Positions 51,694-62,642 of a stretch of DNA of 64,000 bases are shown piece by piece. The stretch covers positions 14,901 to 78,900 of the forward strand of contig JBNKVT010000042.1 of the NCBI GenBank assembly GCA_050299335.1. Reading direction: 5' to 3'. Position 1 is the stretch's first letter, and every line of letters begins with the position of its first letter. The position numbers were made by a program, and so were the translations under genes. The notes below the pieces were generated by a model, which had not been told where the DNA came from, searched no databases, and saw only the letters and a program-made list of their open reading frames with translations. Source of the stretch: JBNKVT01 sp050299335 (GTDB lineage: Bacteria; Pseudomonadota; Alphaproteobacteria; Rhodobacterales; Rhodobacteraceae).

Positions 51694-53205
51694 TTAGACC
51701 CCCAATTTCGCCCGGATAATCTCGTTCACGGTCTTGGGGTTCGCCTTGCCCCCCGTCGCCTTCATCACCTGTCCCACGAACCACCCCGTCATCGACGGTT
51801 TTTCCTTCGCCTGGGCGACCTTCTCAGGGTTCGCCGCCAGCACCTCGTCGACCGCCGTCTCGATGGCCCCGGTATCGGTGACCTGCTTCATCCCCCGCGC
51901 CTCGACGATCTCCGCCGGATCGCCGCCCTCGGCCCAGACGATCTCGAACAGGTCCTTGGCGATCTTGCCCGAAATATCGCCCTTGCCGATCAGGTCGATG
52001 ATGCTGCCGAGCTGGGGGGCGGAGATCGGCGAAGTCTCGATGGTGAGGCCTTCCTTGTTCAGCCGCCCGAACAACTCGTTGATCACCCAGTTCGCCGCGA
52101 TCTTACCGTCCCGCCCCCGGGCCACGTCCTCGAAGAAGCCGGCATTGGCCGTATCGGCGGTCAGCACACCGGCATCGTATTCGGTCATGCCGTATTCGGT
52201 CACGAACCGCGCCTTTTTTTCGTCCGGCAGCTCCGGAAGCGTCGAGGCGATCCCATCCACCCAGGTCTGCTCGAAAGTCAGGGGCAGGAGGTCGGGGCAG
52301 GGGAAGTAGCGGTAGTCCTGGGCCTCCTCCTTGGACCGCATCGACCGCGTCTCGCCCTTGGTCGGGTCGTAGAGGCGGGTTTCCTGGTCCACCTTGCCAC
52401 CGTCCTCGATGATGGCGATCTGACGCCGGGCTTCATATTCGATGGCCTGCTGAATGAAGCGCATGGAGTTCATGTTCTTGATCTCGCAGCGGGTACCGAG
52501 ATGGCCGAAATCGCCGGTTTCGCGGTAGCGTTCGTAATCACCGGGTCGGCAGACGGAGACGTTCACATCGGCCCGCATCGAGCCCTCCTGCATGTTGCCG
52601 TCGCAGGTGTCGAGATAGCGCAGGATCTGGCGGAGTTTGCGGACGTATTCGGCGGCCTCCTCCGGCCCGCGGATATCAGGGCGCGAGACGATCTCCATCA
52701 GGGCCACGCCGGTGCGGTTGAGGTCGACGAATGACATTTCGGGGTCCATGTCGTGGATCGACTTGCCGGCGTCCTGTTCAAGATGGATGCGCTCGACCCG
52801 GACCTTGCGGGCGATGCCGGGTTCCATGTCGACGAGGATTTCGCCCTCGCCGACGATCGGGTGGTAGAGCTGGGATATCTGGTAGCCCTGGGGCAGGTCG
52901 GGGTAAAAGTAGTTCTTGCGGTCGAACTGCGAGAACAGGTTGATCCCAGCCTTCAGGCCCAGCCCGGTGCGGACGGCCTGTTCGACGCAGAATTCGTTGA
53001 TGACAGGCAGCATGCCGGGCATGGCGGCGTCGATCAGCGAGACGTTGGAATTGGGCTCGGCGCCAAACTCGGTCGAGGCACCCGAGAACAGCTTGGCCTT
53101 CGACTTGACCTGGGCATGGACCTCCATGCCGATGACCAGTTCCCAATCCTCCTTCGCCCCGGAAATGACCTTGGGTTTGGGTTCGGTATAGGACAGTTCA
53201 GCCAT
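51694..53205 (-). CDS. gatB: Asp-tRNA(Asn)/Glu-tRNA(Gln) amidotransferase subunit B
   Basis: 503 residues from the ATG at 53205 (MAELSYTEPKPKVISGAKED). ELVIGMEVHAQVKSKAKLFS, GMLPVINEFCVEQAVRTGLG, KNYFYPDLPQGYQISQLYHP, GIARKVRVERIHLEQDAGKS, FVDLNRTGVALMEIVSRPD and the C-terminal YqeY-like domain ending GWFVGQVMKATGGKANPKTV. Catalyses amidation of misacylated tRNA with GatA and GatC, which are elsewhere. The upstream frame extension to 53292 is not supported. Confidence 0.96.
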   Translation of the reverse strand: MAELSYTEPKPKVISGAKEDWELVIGMEVHAQVKSKAKLFSGASTEFGAEPNSNVSLIDAAMPGMLPVINEFCVEQAVRTGLGLKAGINLFSQFDRKNYFYPDLPQGYQISQLYHPIVGEGEILVDMEPGIARKVRVERIHLEQDAGKSIHDMDPEMSFVDLNRTGVALMEIVSRPDIRGPEEAAEYVRKLRQILRYLDTCDGNMQEGSMRADVNVSVCRPGDYERYRETGDFGHLGTRCEIKNMNSMRFIQQAIEYEARRQIAIIEDGGKVDQETRLYDPTKGETRSMRSKEEAQDYRYFPCPDLLPLTFEQTWVDGIASTLPELPDEKKARFVTEYGMTEYDAGVLTADTANAGFFEDVARGRDGKIAANWVINELFGRLNKEGLTIETSPISAPQLGSIIDLIGKGDISGKIAKDLFEIVWAEGGDPAEIVEARGMKQVTDTGAIETAVDEVLAANPEKVAQAKEKPSMTGWFVGQVMKATGGKANPKTVNEIIRAKLGV

Positions 53206-53401
53206 GATAATCCGCTCGCATCGGTTCGCAGTCCTTCTAGGCAAGGTCGGGGCGAGGGGCAAGCCGGTTGCGAGCCCTTCGGGACTCAGCAAGCCCGGTG
53301 CAGAGCCTCAGTGGTTGGGGCTGGGTCACTGTTCCATCGGTTTTTCGAAAATGTCCGGCCTGTGAACATTATCATATTCAGGAAATTACCGGCTGCCTTG
53401 A

Positions 53402-53407
53402 TATACT
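53402..53407 (+). promoter_or_regulatory. Possible -10 element before the KAP gene
   Basis: TATACT, an excellent -10 hexamer in otherwise GC-rich DNA, 36 bp before the start codon; no matching -35 was seen at the right distance, so the promoter is tentative. Confidence 0.3.
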
Positions 53408-53443
53408 GCGAAGGTTTATCAAAATGGGCGTTGTTGGGAGGGC

Positions 53444-55963
53444 ATGGTGGTGGACAGGCCGCAAGACTCTTCATTGACGGACTGGCTCGAGAGCCAGCCG
53501 AATGTGGTCAGGCTCACGCTTCTTACCCGGGCTGCCATGCGGCAATTTCCTCTGGTACAAAACGAATTGCGCCGGGCCACCTCCAGTGAGGACCTCGCAC
53601 GCCTGCGTTCGGACGTGATCCTGAGACTTTACAGAGCCGTTTCGGCGGCCTGGATCACCGCGATCTGGTCCGATCCGCGCGCGTTGAATCTGCCGCTGGG
53701 GAATGTCTTCAGAGAGGTCAATCTCTGGATGCAGTCCGATAGCATGGATTCCAATTTCACGGGCGGCCGACAACTGGCAGCCCTATCGGTGGATTTCGCC
53801 AGCTTCTGGTCGTCAAACCCGCTCCCTGATACCCATATCGAAGACTTTGACCTGAGCCTGCTGACCTTCGATACCGAGGGTCTGGACGACATCATGCGCG
53901 ACCGCGCCCTGCTCGAAGAGGGCGAGGTGCGGCCAGAAGATCTGCCGCTGATGCCTCTCTTCGATCCGGCCTCGCCGCAGGGTCGCGCCTTCTGGGAGCT
54001 TCCGCGCGATTTCAAGGCTTCGGAACGGCAGGTAAACGGCAGGGAGAGCCTCGCCTCGCTCTGGGTAGACCTTCGCCGACACCTTCTGGAAACCGGTGAG
54101 GGCTGGGAAGTCTGGACCGACTGGTTTGCGGCCCGTCTGCGGGGGGGCTGGACCCATGGGCAGCGCAATGACGGGGAGAATCTCGAGATCGAGATGGCGC
54201 GGGTATTTCTCGAACAGCACTATTGGGACCAGGGCGCCGGGGCGGTGAATGACCAGATCCTGCATCTTATCAGCGATCAGAACTATCGCCGGCAGGTGCT
54301 CGGAGCACACGGTATTGAGATTGACGGCGACATTACGGTGGCGCCGCAGCAGGATGAGACCGAGGCGCCGCCTCAAAGCGAAACTCCGGCGACCCATGCC
54401 CGCGAGAATGTCCGGACCCATGCCGACGATCCAGCCATCGAGGACCAGCTCAACCGGCGGCCCTTCGCGGCGGCGATTGTCGAGAAAATGAACGAAGTGC
54501 GGCGGATGGGCGGGCGTGACGGGTTCGCGGTGCATCTGCATGGGCCTTGGGGGTCGGGCAAGACCTCGATCCTGAACTTCATGGGCGAGTACCTGACTTC
54601 GGATCACGAGAAGCCCGAGGATCGCTGGATCGTGGTGCGGTTCAACGCCTGGGAAAACGAGCGTATCAACCCGCCCTGGTGGCCGCTGCTGGAGGCGGTG
54701 AATGACGGGGCGAAAGCGTCATTCGCTAAATGGACCTGGATTGACGGGCACCGGCGGCAGGCACTGAGAGGGGTCTGGCATCGGTGGCTTCGCAACACGC
54801 GCTGGTGGCCGCGTATCGTGTTCGGATCACTGGCTGTCGTTGCCGGGATCATCTTTTTGATGTCCTTCACGCAGGCCTCGCTTGGGGACTGGTCAAAGGC
54901 CCTTGGGGCAGTCAGTTCCGTTTCGGCACTTCTTGCGGTCTTTTCGTCGCAGCTCATGGGACTGGTGCACGGGTCGAGTGCGGCTGCCGCAAGCGTAAAT
55001 CAGCTTTCCAGCGACACGATGCGGCCGTTTATCAAGATTTTTTCCGATCTCGTCGAGACGACGGGACAGCCGGTCGTAATCTTCATCGACGATCTCGACC
55101 GATGCGGGGCCGATTATGTGGTCGACCTGCTGGAGGGGGTGCAGACGCTGTTTAGGCATCCGCAGGTCGCCTATGTGATCGCTGCCGACCGCAAGTGGAT
55201 ACGGGCGAGTTTCGAGGCGCGCTATGCGGGGTTCTCGGCGCCGATGGGTCGGGCGGGGCAGCCTCTGGGGTATCTGTTCCTGGAAAAGATCTTCCAGATT
55301 TCGACAACGGTGCCGGGGATGGGCCGGGCGGGGAACCGGTTCTGGAAAGGCTTGTTGATCGAAGGTGCGGCTGGTGGAGCGGGGGACGGGACAGGACAGG
55401 TGGAGGTGCCGGAACCGGTTCTGTCGCCGGAGGTCTTCGACGAGACTGTCCGACAGGAGCGGCGGAAGATCTCGGAAAAGCTCAGTGGGGAGACGACTCA
55501 GGCCAATCTCGATGCCTATGTTGCCGAGGCAGGTCACAGCTCGGTGGCGCGGGCGGCGGCGGCGCTGGAGCTTGCGAGCGCGCCAGCCGCTCAGGCGGAA
55601 TCGGCGCATATGCTGGAGAACTACAAGCAGGCAGTGCCTGAAAACCCCCGCGGCATGAAACGGATCGTCAATGCCTTCGGGCTGCGGCGGGCGATCCGGA
55701 TGCTGGAAGGAAGCACCATCCCGCTTGACGCGATGGCCCGTTGGACGATCATCGAGCAGCGCTGGCCTGAACTGGCCGACGTGCTGGCCGTGCAGCCTTC
55801 ACTGGTGGACGATTTGTCGAAGGCCCTGCCGCCGAAGGAGGTGGAGAAGCTGCCGCAAGGCATCCGGGTGCTTGCCAACGATCCCGATCTGATCGCCGCT
55901 CTGAGTTCAAATCAGGGCCCCGCACTCGGCGCTGCCGAAATCAGGGATATCGTCGGGCATTGA
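53444..55963 (+). CDS. KAP family P-loop NTPase with long N-terminal extension
   Basis: 839 residues, ATG at 53444 after GGGAGG. Residues 1-340 are not recognised (SLTDWLESQPNVVRLTLLTR, a helical region with many Trp). Then the KAP NTPase: NRRPFAAAIVEKM, Walker A GPWGSGKTSIL (GxxGxGKT at 367-374), RFNAWENERINPPWWPLLEA, two membrane helices inserted (about 453-477 and 485-508), Walker B VVIFIDDLDRCGADYVVDLL (Asp549/550) and VAYVIAADRKWIRASFEARY. The C-terminal part has NPRGMKRIVNAFGLRRAIRM. The helix pair between Walker A and B is the hallmark of KAP ATPases, inner-membrane proteins sporadically distributed and often tied to phage defence. Isolated gene between housekeeping genes. Confidence 0.87.
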   Translation: MVVDRPQDSSLTDWLESQPNVVRLTLLTRAAMRQFPLVQNELRRATSSEDLARLRSDVILRLYRAVSAAWITAIWSDPRALNLPLGNVFREVNLWMQSDSMDSNFTGGRQLAALSVDFASFWSSNPLPDTHIEDFDLSLLTFDTEGLDDIMRDRALLEEGEVRPEDLPLMPLFDPASPQGRAFWELPRDFKASERQVNGRESLASLWVDLRRHLLETGEGWEVWTDWFAARLRGGWTHGQRNDGENLEIEMARVFLEQHYWDQGAGAVNDQILHLISDQNYRRQVLGAHGIEIDGDITVAPQQDETEAPPQSETPATHARENVRTHADDPAIEDQLNRRPFAAAIVEKMNEVRRMGGRDGFAVHLHGPWGSGKTSILNFMGEYLTSDHEKPEDRWIVVRFNAWENERINPPWWPLLEAVNDGAKASFAKWTWIDGHRRQALRGVWHRWLRNTRWWPRIVFGSLAVVAGIIFLMSFTQASLGDWSKALGAVSSVSALLAVFSSQLMGLVHGSSAAAASVNQLSSDTMRPFIKIFSDLVETTGQPVVIFIDDLDRCGADYVVDLLEGVQTLFRHPQVAYVIAADRKWIRASFEARYAGFSAPMGRAGQPLGYLFLEKIFQISTTVPGMGRAGNRFWKGLLIEGAAGGAGDGTGQVEVPEPVLSPEVFDETVRQERRKISEKLSGETTQANLDAYVAEAGHSSVARAAAALELASAPAAQAESAHMLENYKQAVPENPRGMKRIVNAFGLRRAIRMLEGSTIPLDAMARWTIIEQRWPELADVLAVQPSLVDDLSKALPPKEVEKLPQGIRVLANDPDLIAALSSNQGPALGAAEIRDIVGH

Positions 55964-56070
55964 CCTTCGGGTTCAGCACGCCAACAGCCAACGAAGGTTG
56001 TAAAGCTGCGGCTTCGCCAAGTCAGGCTCTCTGACGGGGAGTACCGGCGAAATGCCCGGCGGTACCGGGC

Positions 56071-56403
56071 TCAGTGATAGGTGTAGGTACCGATCTCGCA
56101 GATATTGATGTTTTCCGAGACCAGCACATCGCCATCGTCGAACACGGCCTTGAAATCGAACATGCAATAGCCCGAGCCGTCGTCGAAATTGATGATCATG
56201 GTGCGGCCTGACGGCAGGACGTCGGGGCCGAAAATGTCCTCTTCCCAGGAATTGGTGCCGGTGTTTGAACCGTAGAATTCCATGATCGTGTAGCCGGTCT
56301 TGTTGATGATCTGCACCCGGCGGTCGAGGGCCGCGGCCGGCGTTACCGAGGCGGCGGCGAGGCAGAGGCCGGCAAGGACGGTAGGGACAGCGCGGATGTG
56401 CAT
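56071..56403 (-). CDS. Small secreted protein of unknown function
   Basis: 110 residues. Signal peptide RAVPTVLAGLCLAAASVTPA ending AAALD. Mature part RRVQIINKTGYTIMEFYGSN, WEEDIFGPDVLPSGRTMIIN and FDDGSGYCMFDFKAVFDDGD, INICEIGTYTYH. The KTG.TI.E.Y.S..G...W..D..G...LP.G pattern is a known small periplasmic family in alphaproteobacteria without assigned function. Two cysteines could bridge. Start ATG at 56403, AAGGAGT upstream. Confidence 0.75.
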   Translation of the reverse strand: MHIRAVPTVLAGLCLAAASVTPAAALDRRVQIINKTGYTIMEFYGSNTGTNSWEEDIFGPDVLPSGRTMIINFDDGSGYCMFDFKAVFDDGDVLVSENINICEIGTYTYH

Positions 56404-56538
56404 GAGGGTACTCCTTTATTCTCGCTACGAGGTGACTGACGGGACTGAAACAGGCAAATGTGGAGAAAAGATGAAGAAGCGGTTAGCGGAGCCAGTCCAC
56501 CTGCAGCGAAGGCGTGGCTCCATCTTGAGGGAAGTGTG

Positions 56539-56730
56539 GTGCTGGCGGGCCAGCGCAGCAATCCCACCACCAAGCTGATCCTGATCCTTTCAGGCATCGT
56601 CGTCGCCGTCTTTTTCGGGATCGGGCTGCTTCTGGGGATGATCCCGAAAAACAGCAGTTCCAGTTCCTCCGACGGGTCGTCCTTCGGCGGTGGCAGCTCT
56701 GGCGGGGGCGGGGCGAGCGGCAGGTGGTAG
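56539..56730 (+). CDS. Single-pass membrane miniprotein with Ser/Gly-rich tail
   Basis: About 63 residues if translation starts at the GTG 56539, six bases after GAGGGA; the frame is open back to 56458, whose lead is poorly conserved-looking. KLILILSGIVVAVFFGIGLL plus LGMIPK is a transmembrane helix, then SSSSSSDGSSFGGGSSGGGG and a final RW. Divergent from the secreted protein gene. No family recognised; real coding is moderately likely because of the helix and tail structure. Confidence 0.5.
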   Translation: MLAGQRSNPTTKLILILSGIVVAVFFGIGLLLGMIPKNSSSSSSDGSSFGGGSSGGGGASGRW

Positions 56731-56907
56731 GACGCTTCGGTCGGCGGCGTTTGGTTCGAGATTAAACCAGATTGTCGACGCAGGCTTTATGTTGAACCGT
56801 ATGTTGAACCGTCGAATGGTCGGTAAGCGGTCGTGGTGACAGACTGTTGCCGAAACGGGATCGCAAGCTGTCCTGACGGAAATGGGCGGGTGAGGCACGG
56901 AAACGAG

Positions 56908-56927
56908 AACAATTATTGCTAATTGTT
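56908..56927. promoter_or_regulatory. AT-rich perfect palindrome
   Basis: AACAATTA-TTGC-TAATTGTT, 8-bp arms. Strikingly AT-rich in this genome; possible regulator site about 210 bp upstream of the exported-protein gene. Confidence 0.35.
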
Positions 56928-57084
56928 TCCGCTCAACTTGTTGAAAAGACAATGTTTCTGTTTTTACGCACGCGAGCAGTCCGACCCTGTCCGACCGCCC
57001 GCTCTTTCAAGGCGAATTTGCGTGATCCTGCGTGAGAAAGTTGGTGATTTGAAAATATCGGAGGTGTCCCACAAGTGTTGATCA

Positions 57085-57104
57085 GCCAACCGGAACTGGT
57101 TGGC
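57085..57104 (+). promoter_or_regulatory. Leader stem-loop before the small exported protein
   Basis: GCCAACC and GGTTGGC form a perfect 7-bp stem with a 6-nt loop, 34 bp upstream of the start codon; candidate 5'-UTR structure. Confidence 0.35.
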
Positions 57105-57138
57105 CGAAACCGAAAAACACACTCGAAAGGATAGACAG

Positions 57139-57381
57139 ATGAAAACCACCGTTGCAGCGATTGCCCTCGTCCTCGGCGCCTCCGCCCCGGTCTTTGCGAT
57201 GACCGCCGAACAGCAGCTCCATGACAACGTCTCGAACCACGTGCAGCGGATCGACAGCGCCATCGTGCTGCCGGATCTGACGACGAAGGACCTCGCCTTT
57301 CTCAAAGGTGTCGTCGACGATTCTTCGGACAGCGATTCCGAAAAGGCCTCCAAGATCCGGTTCTATATCTCCAACCTTTGA
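57139..57381 (+). CDS. Small exported protein of unknown function
   Basis: 80 residues, ATG at 57139 after GAAAGGA. Signal peptide KTTVAAIALVLGASAPVFAM. Mature ~60 residues TAEQQLHDNVSNHVQRIDSA, IVLPDLTTKDLAFLKGVVDD and SSDSDSEKASKIRFYISNL form two likely helices with an acidic turn. Related small periplasmic proteins occur in Rhodobacterales; function unknown. Confidence 0.75.
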   Translation: MKTTVAAIALVLGASAPVFAMTAEQQLHDNVSNHVQRIDSAIVLPDLTTKDLAFLKGVVDDSSDSDSEKASKIRFYISNL

Positions 57382-57414
57382 TGGTGCGGGCTTTCGAACC
57401 CTCTCCCTACAGCA

Positions 57415-57443
57415 GTCCGTGGCCTCTTTTGCAGGCCACGGAC
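57415..57443 (+). terminator. Stem-loop after the small exported protein
   Basis: GTCCGTGGCCT and AGGCCACGGAC are perfect 11-bp arms with a CTTTTGC loop, 34 bp after the stop codon. Strong terminator-like hairpin without a long T-run. Confidence 0.5.
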
Positions 57444-57478
57444 AACTCTGCTCGGGCCGCGTTTTCCGTCCCGGACCG

Positions 57479-57508
57479 CTTGCATCCCGGCGGCTCTCTT
57501 CCCATCTC
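57479..57508 (+). promoter_or_regulatory. Candidate heat-shock (sigma-32 type) promoter for clpB
   Basis: CTTGCAT at 57479-57485 and TCCCATCT at 57500-57507 separated by 14 bp resemble the sigma-32 consensus (CTTGAA, then CCCCATNT), about 100 bp upstream of clpB. Confidence 0.35.
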
Positions 57509-57609
57509 CTGAATAAGCGGCGCACCCGGCGTGGTGCGCGGAACTCTGGGCCGAAATGTCCCGTGCCTTAATGGGCGGGCAGCGAGGCGCCGAAAAAGGA
57601 GAGTGACAC

Positions 57610-60216
<2,607 letters not shown>

Positions 60217-60240
60217 GCATCGCCGAAATGACCACCGCAT

Positions 60241-60269
60241 GGCCCTGCCGGAAACGGCGGGGCCTTTTT
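60241..60269 (+). terminator. Rho-independent terminator of clpB
   Basis: GGCCCTGCCG-GAAA-CGGCGGGGCC followed by TTTTT; 10-bp stem with one G-U type pair, 25 bp after the clpB stop. Confidence 0.85.
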
Positions 60270-60393
60270 CGTTCCGCCGGTCCCGTAATCTTGTCAGTTT
60301 CCGTCAGGATAGCTGGCAGCGCCGGCAGAAAACGGTGTGATCAGCGCAAGGATCCACTTAGAACGTAATGCGAACAATAACTGGAGGAACCCG

Positions 60394-60726
60394 ATGCTCA
60401 AGATCGACTATGCCGAATTGCCGACCGCCGACATGGCCGCCAGTCAGGCTTTTTTCAAGAAGGCCTTCGGCTGGGGCTTTCAGGACTACGGCCCCGAATA
60501 CCAGGCCTTTGCCGATGCCGGTCTCGATGGCGGACTTGACGGATCGTCGGGCCGGTCGAAAGCCCCGCTGGTGATCCTGAAGGCCGACGATCTTGAAGCC
60601 GCCCTGTATTCGGTTCGGGGGGCCGGAGGCGAAATCACCGCCGAAATCTTCGCCTTCCCCGGCGGCCGCCGCTTCCATTTCCGCGAACCTGGCGGCAACG
60701 AAATGGCAGTCTGGTCGGAATCCTGA
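60394..60726 (+). CDS. VOC family (glyoxalase-like) protein
   Basis: 110 residues, ATG at 60394 after CTGGAGGA. KIDYAELPTADMAASQAFFK, KAFGWGFQDYGPEYQAF, LVILKADDLEAALYSVRGAG and RRFHFREPGGNEMAVWSES give the two beta-alpha-beta units of the vicinal oxygen chelate fold; the usual metal ligands include Glu near the C-terminal NEMAVW. Dioxygenase/isomerase or resistance-type activity unknown. Confidence 0.88.
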   Translation: MLKIDYAELPTADMAASQAFFKKAFGWGFQDYGPEYQAFADAGLDGGLDGSSGRSKAPLVILKADDLEAALYSVRGAGGEITAEIFAFPGGRRFHFREPGGNEMAVWSES

Positions 60727-60733
60727 CCCACAA

Positions 60734-60768
60734 AAGACGCCCCGTCCATCCGGACGAGGCGCCTTTCT
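60734..60768 (+). terminator. Probable terminator of the VOC gene
   Basis: GACGCCCCGTCC-ATCC-GGACGAGGCGCC followed by TTTCTCC; the inner CGTCC/GGACG pairing is perfect and the outer part has mismatches. Confidence 0.55.
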
Positions 60769-60850
60769 CCTTGCGCGGTCATCGGCTTCCCAGCCTGTAC
60801 CGCCCGGTCTTCCGACCACAAATTCCTTTCTTCTTGCTTAAAATATCCCC

Positions 60851-60909
60851 GCCGGAGGCCCGTCATTGCCGGAGGCAATGACCAGCAAAGGCGTAACGCC
60901 GCAGGCGTT
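60851..60909. repeat. Cluster of GCC-GGA-GGC type mini-hairpins
   Basis: GTCATTGCC-GGA-GGCAATGAC (60862-60882, perfect 9-bp arms) and AACGCC-GCA-GGCGTT (60895-60909), preceded by GCCGGAGGC. The lead sequence is a common Rhodobacteraceae intergenic repeat in my experience of the group. Confidence 0.55.
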
Positions 60910-61030
60910 TCATTTCGAAAGCCGCGCCCTGTCACAAACCCTGCCGCAATCGTGACCCGCATGTCAGGGAATTTCGGGCATAAGATCCCATATTCCGAGA
61001 AACAGCCCAAAGATACGAGTGCAAAGCCCC

Positions 61031-61960
61031 ATGCTGATCCGTCACGCCCCGAAAGTCCGATCTTCGGAAATCACCCCGAAATCCGCCTGGCTGAACCGCC
61101 GTGAAATCCTGGCCGGCAGCGCGGCTGCCCTGACCATCGGCGCGGGAGCCGCAAGGGCGGAAAAGCTGAACTTCACCGCGTCAACCTCGTCCCTGCGTGG
61201 GGAATTGACGCCTTTTGACGCGGTCACCGAATACAACAATTTCTACGAATTCGGCACCGGCAAGGGCGATCCGGCCGCCCATGCCCATGCGCTCACCACC
61301 GATCCCTGGTCGGTGAAGATCGACGGGCTCTGCAACCGGCCCGGCACCTATGCGCTGGAGGATATCGTCAAGGCGTCCCAGCTTGAGGAACGCATCTACC
61401 GCTTCCGCTGCGTCGAGGCCTGGTCGATGGTCGTGCCCTGGATCGGCTTTCCGCTGGCCGATGTCCTGAAACGTGCCGACCCGCAGGGCTCCGCCAAATA
61501 CGTCGCCTTCGAGACCCTGGTCCGTCCCGAAGAGATGCGCGGCCAGCGCAGCCGCCTGCTCGACTGGCCCTATCGCGAGGGCCTGCGTCTCGACGAGGCG
61601 ATGCACCCTCTGACCATCCTCGCCACCGGTCTTTACGGTGAGACGCTTCCGAACCAGAACGGCGCGCCGCTGCGGCTGGTTGTGCCGTGGAAATACGGTT
61701 TCAAGTCGATCAAATCCATCGTCCGCATCTCCTTCACCGACACCGAACCGCCGATCACCTGGAACATGCAGGCCCCGTCCGAATACGGCTTCTATTCCAA
61801 CGTAAACCCCGAGGTCTCGCATCCCCGCTGGTCCCAGGCGACCGAACGCCGGGTCGGGGCCGGGTTGTTCGCGGGCCGAGAACCGACGCTGAAATTCAAC
61901 GGCTATGGCGACGAGGTCGCCGGGCTCTATGCCGGCATGGACCTCGCGCAGTATTATTGA
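61031..61960 (+). CDS. msrP: Periplasmic protein-methionine-sulfoxide reductase catalytic subunit
   Basis: 309 residues from the ATG at 61031 (a GTG at 61019 is an alternative). Twin-arginine signal LNRREILAGSAAALTIGAGA with cleavage near ARA. The molybdopterin fold follows: YNNFYEFGTGKGDPAAHAHA, WSVKIDGLCNRPGTYALEDI, the Mo-ligand Cys127 in RFRCVEAWSMVVPWIGFPL, ATGLYGETLPNQNGAPLRLV and KYGFKSIKSIVRISF. Repairs oxidised methionine in periplasmic proteins using electrons from MsrQ. Four bases before msrQ. Needs Mo-molybdopterin. Confidence 0.96.
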   Translation: MLIRHAPKVRSSEITPKSAWLNRREILAGSAAALTIGAGAARAEKLNFTASTSSLRGELTPFDAVTEYNNFYEFGTGKGDPAAHAHALTTDPWSVKIDGLCNRPGTYALEDIVKASQLEERIYRFRCVEAWSMVVPWIGFPLADVLKRADPQGSAKYVAFETLVRPEEMRGQRSRLLDWPYREGLRLDEAMHPLTILATGLYGETLPNQNGAPLRLVVPWKYGFKSIKSIVRISFTDTEPPITWNMQAPSEYGFYSNVNPEVSHPRWSQATERRVGAGLFAGREPTLKFNGYGDEVAGLYAGMDLAQYY

Positions 61961-61964
61961 TCCC

Positions 61965-62627
61965 ATGTCGATCGCAGCCCCCATCAACACCGCCTTGCGG
62001 AAACTGCCGGTCTGGCCCTTCTATATCCTCGGCCTTGTCCCGATGGCCTGGCAGTTCTGGCAAGGTCTCCAGAACAATCTCGGCGCCGACCCGGTGAAGG
62101 CGCTGGAGCATTTCTACGGGCTGACGGCGCTGCAGCTGCTGATCGCCACGCTCACCGTCACCCCGCTCCTGCGGCTCGCCCGCATCAACCTGATGCGTTT
62201 CCGGCGCATGCTGGGGCTGATGGCGTTTTTCTACGTTGCCGCCCATTTCGTCATCTACCTCTTCCTCGACCTGCAGCTTCTCTGGGGCCAGATCTGGGAG
62301 GACCTCACCAAGCGGCCCTATATCATTCTGGGCACGGTCGGGCTTGTCTGCCTGCTCCCGCTGGCGCTGACCTCCAACGACTGGTGCTTGCGGAAACTGG
62401 GCGGTGCAAACTGGCGCCGCCTCCACTGGCTGGCCTATCCTGCCACTCTGGCCGCGGCGATCCACTATGTGTGGCTGGTGAAATCCTGGCCATTGGAGCC
62501 GCTGGTCTATGCCGGTATCGTCATCGTACTCCTTGCGTGGCGGGTGTTGCGGCGCTGGAAACCGGCCGCTCTCGTCGCCCGCGTGCGCCGGGCGCCAGAG
62601 GACATACGAACATCCACAGCGGGATGA
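61965..62627 (+). CDS. msrQ: Haem-binding membrane subunit of the MsrPQ system
   Basis: 220 residues, ATG at 61965. About six helices: VWPFYILGLVPMAWQFWQGL, GLTALQLLIATLTVTPLLRL, RRMLGLMAFFYVAAHFVIYL, RPYIILGTVGLVCLLPLALT and WRRLHWLAYPATLAAAIHYV with the haem-ligand histidines. MsrQ transfers electrons from quinol or flavin reductase to MsrP. Confidence 0.95.
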   Translation: MSIAAPINTALRKLPVWPFYILGLVPMAWQFWQGLQNNLGADPVKALEHFYGLTALQLLIATLTVTPLLRLARINLMRFRRMLGLMAFFYVAAHFVIYLFLDLQLLWGQIWEDLTKRPYIILGTVGLVCLLPLALTSNDWCLRKLGGANWRRLHWLAYPATLAAAIHYVWLVKSWPLEPLVYAGIVIVLLAWRVLRRWKPAALVARVRRAPEDIRTSTAG

Positions 62628-62642
62628 TCCGGTTTCCAGCCG

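Larger units (their letters stand above)
56731..57138. other. AT-richer gene-free stretch with palindromes
   Basis: 408 bp without a supportable gene. It contains a direct repeat atgttgaaccgt twice (about 56788-56812), a perfect palindrome AACAATTA-TTGC-TAATTGTT at 56908-56927, and a stem-loop GCCAACC-GGAACT-GGTTGGC at 57085-57104 just before the next gene. It likely holds the promoter and leader of the small exported protein at 57139. Confidence 0.45.
60727..61030. other. Intergenic region with terminator and repeat hairpins before msrP
   Basis: 304 bp without a gene. It starts with a terminator hairpin (60734-60768), then the phrase cttgcttaaaatatccccgc at about 60834 that leads into small GCC-GGA-GGC hairpins, described separately, and ends with the msrP upstream region. 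Confidence 0.5.

Noticed and set aside
57384..57415. Possible tRNA 3' end (minus strand gagggttcgaaagcccgcacca)
   Set aside because: The TTCGA and CCA pieces look like a T-arm, but the stem does not pair properly and no anticodon or D arm precedes it.
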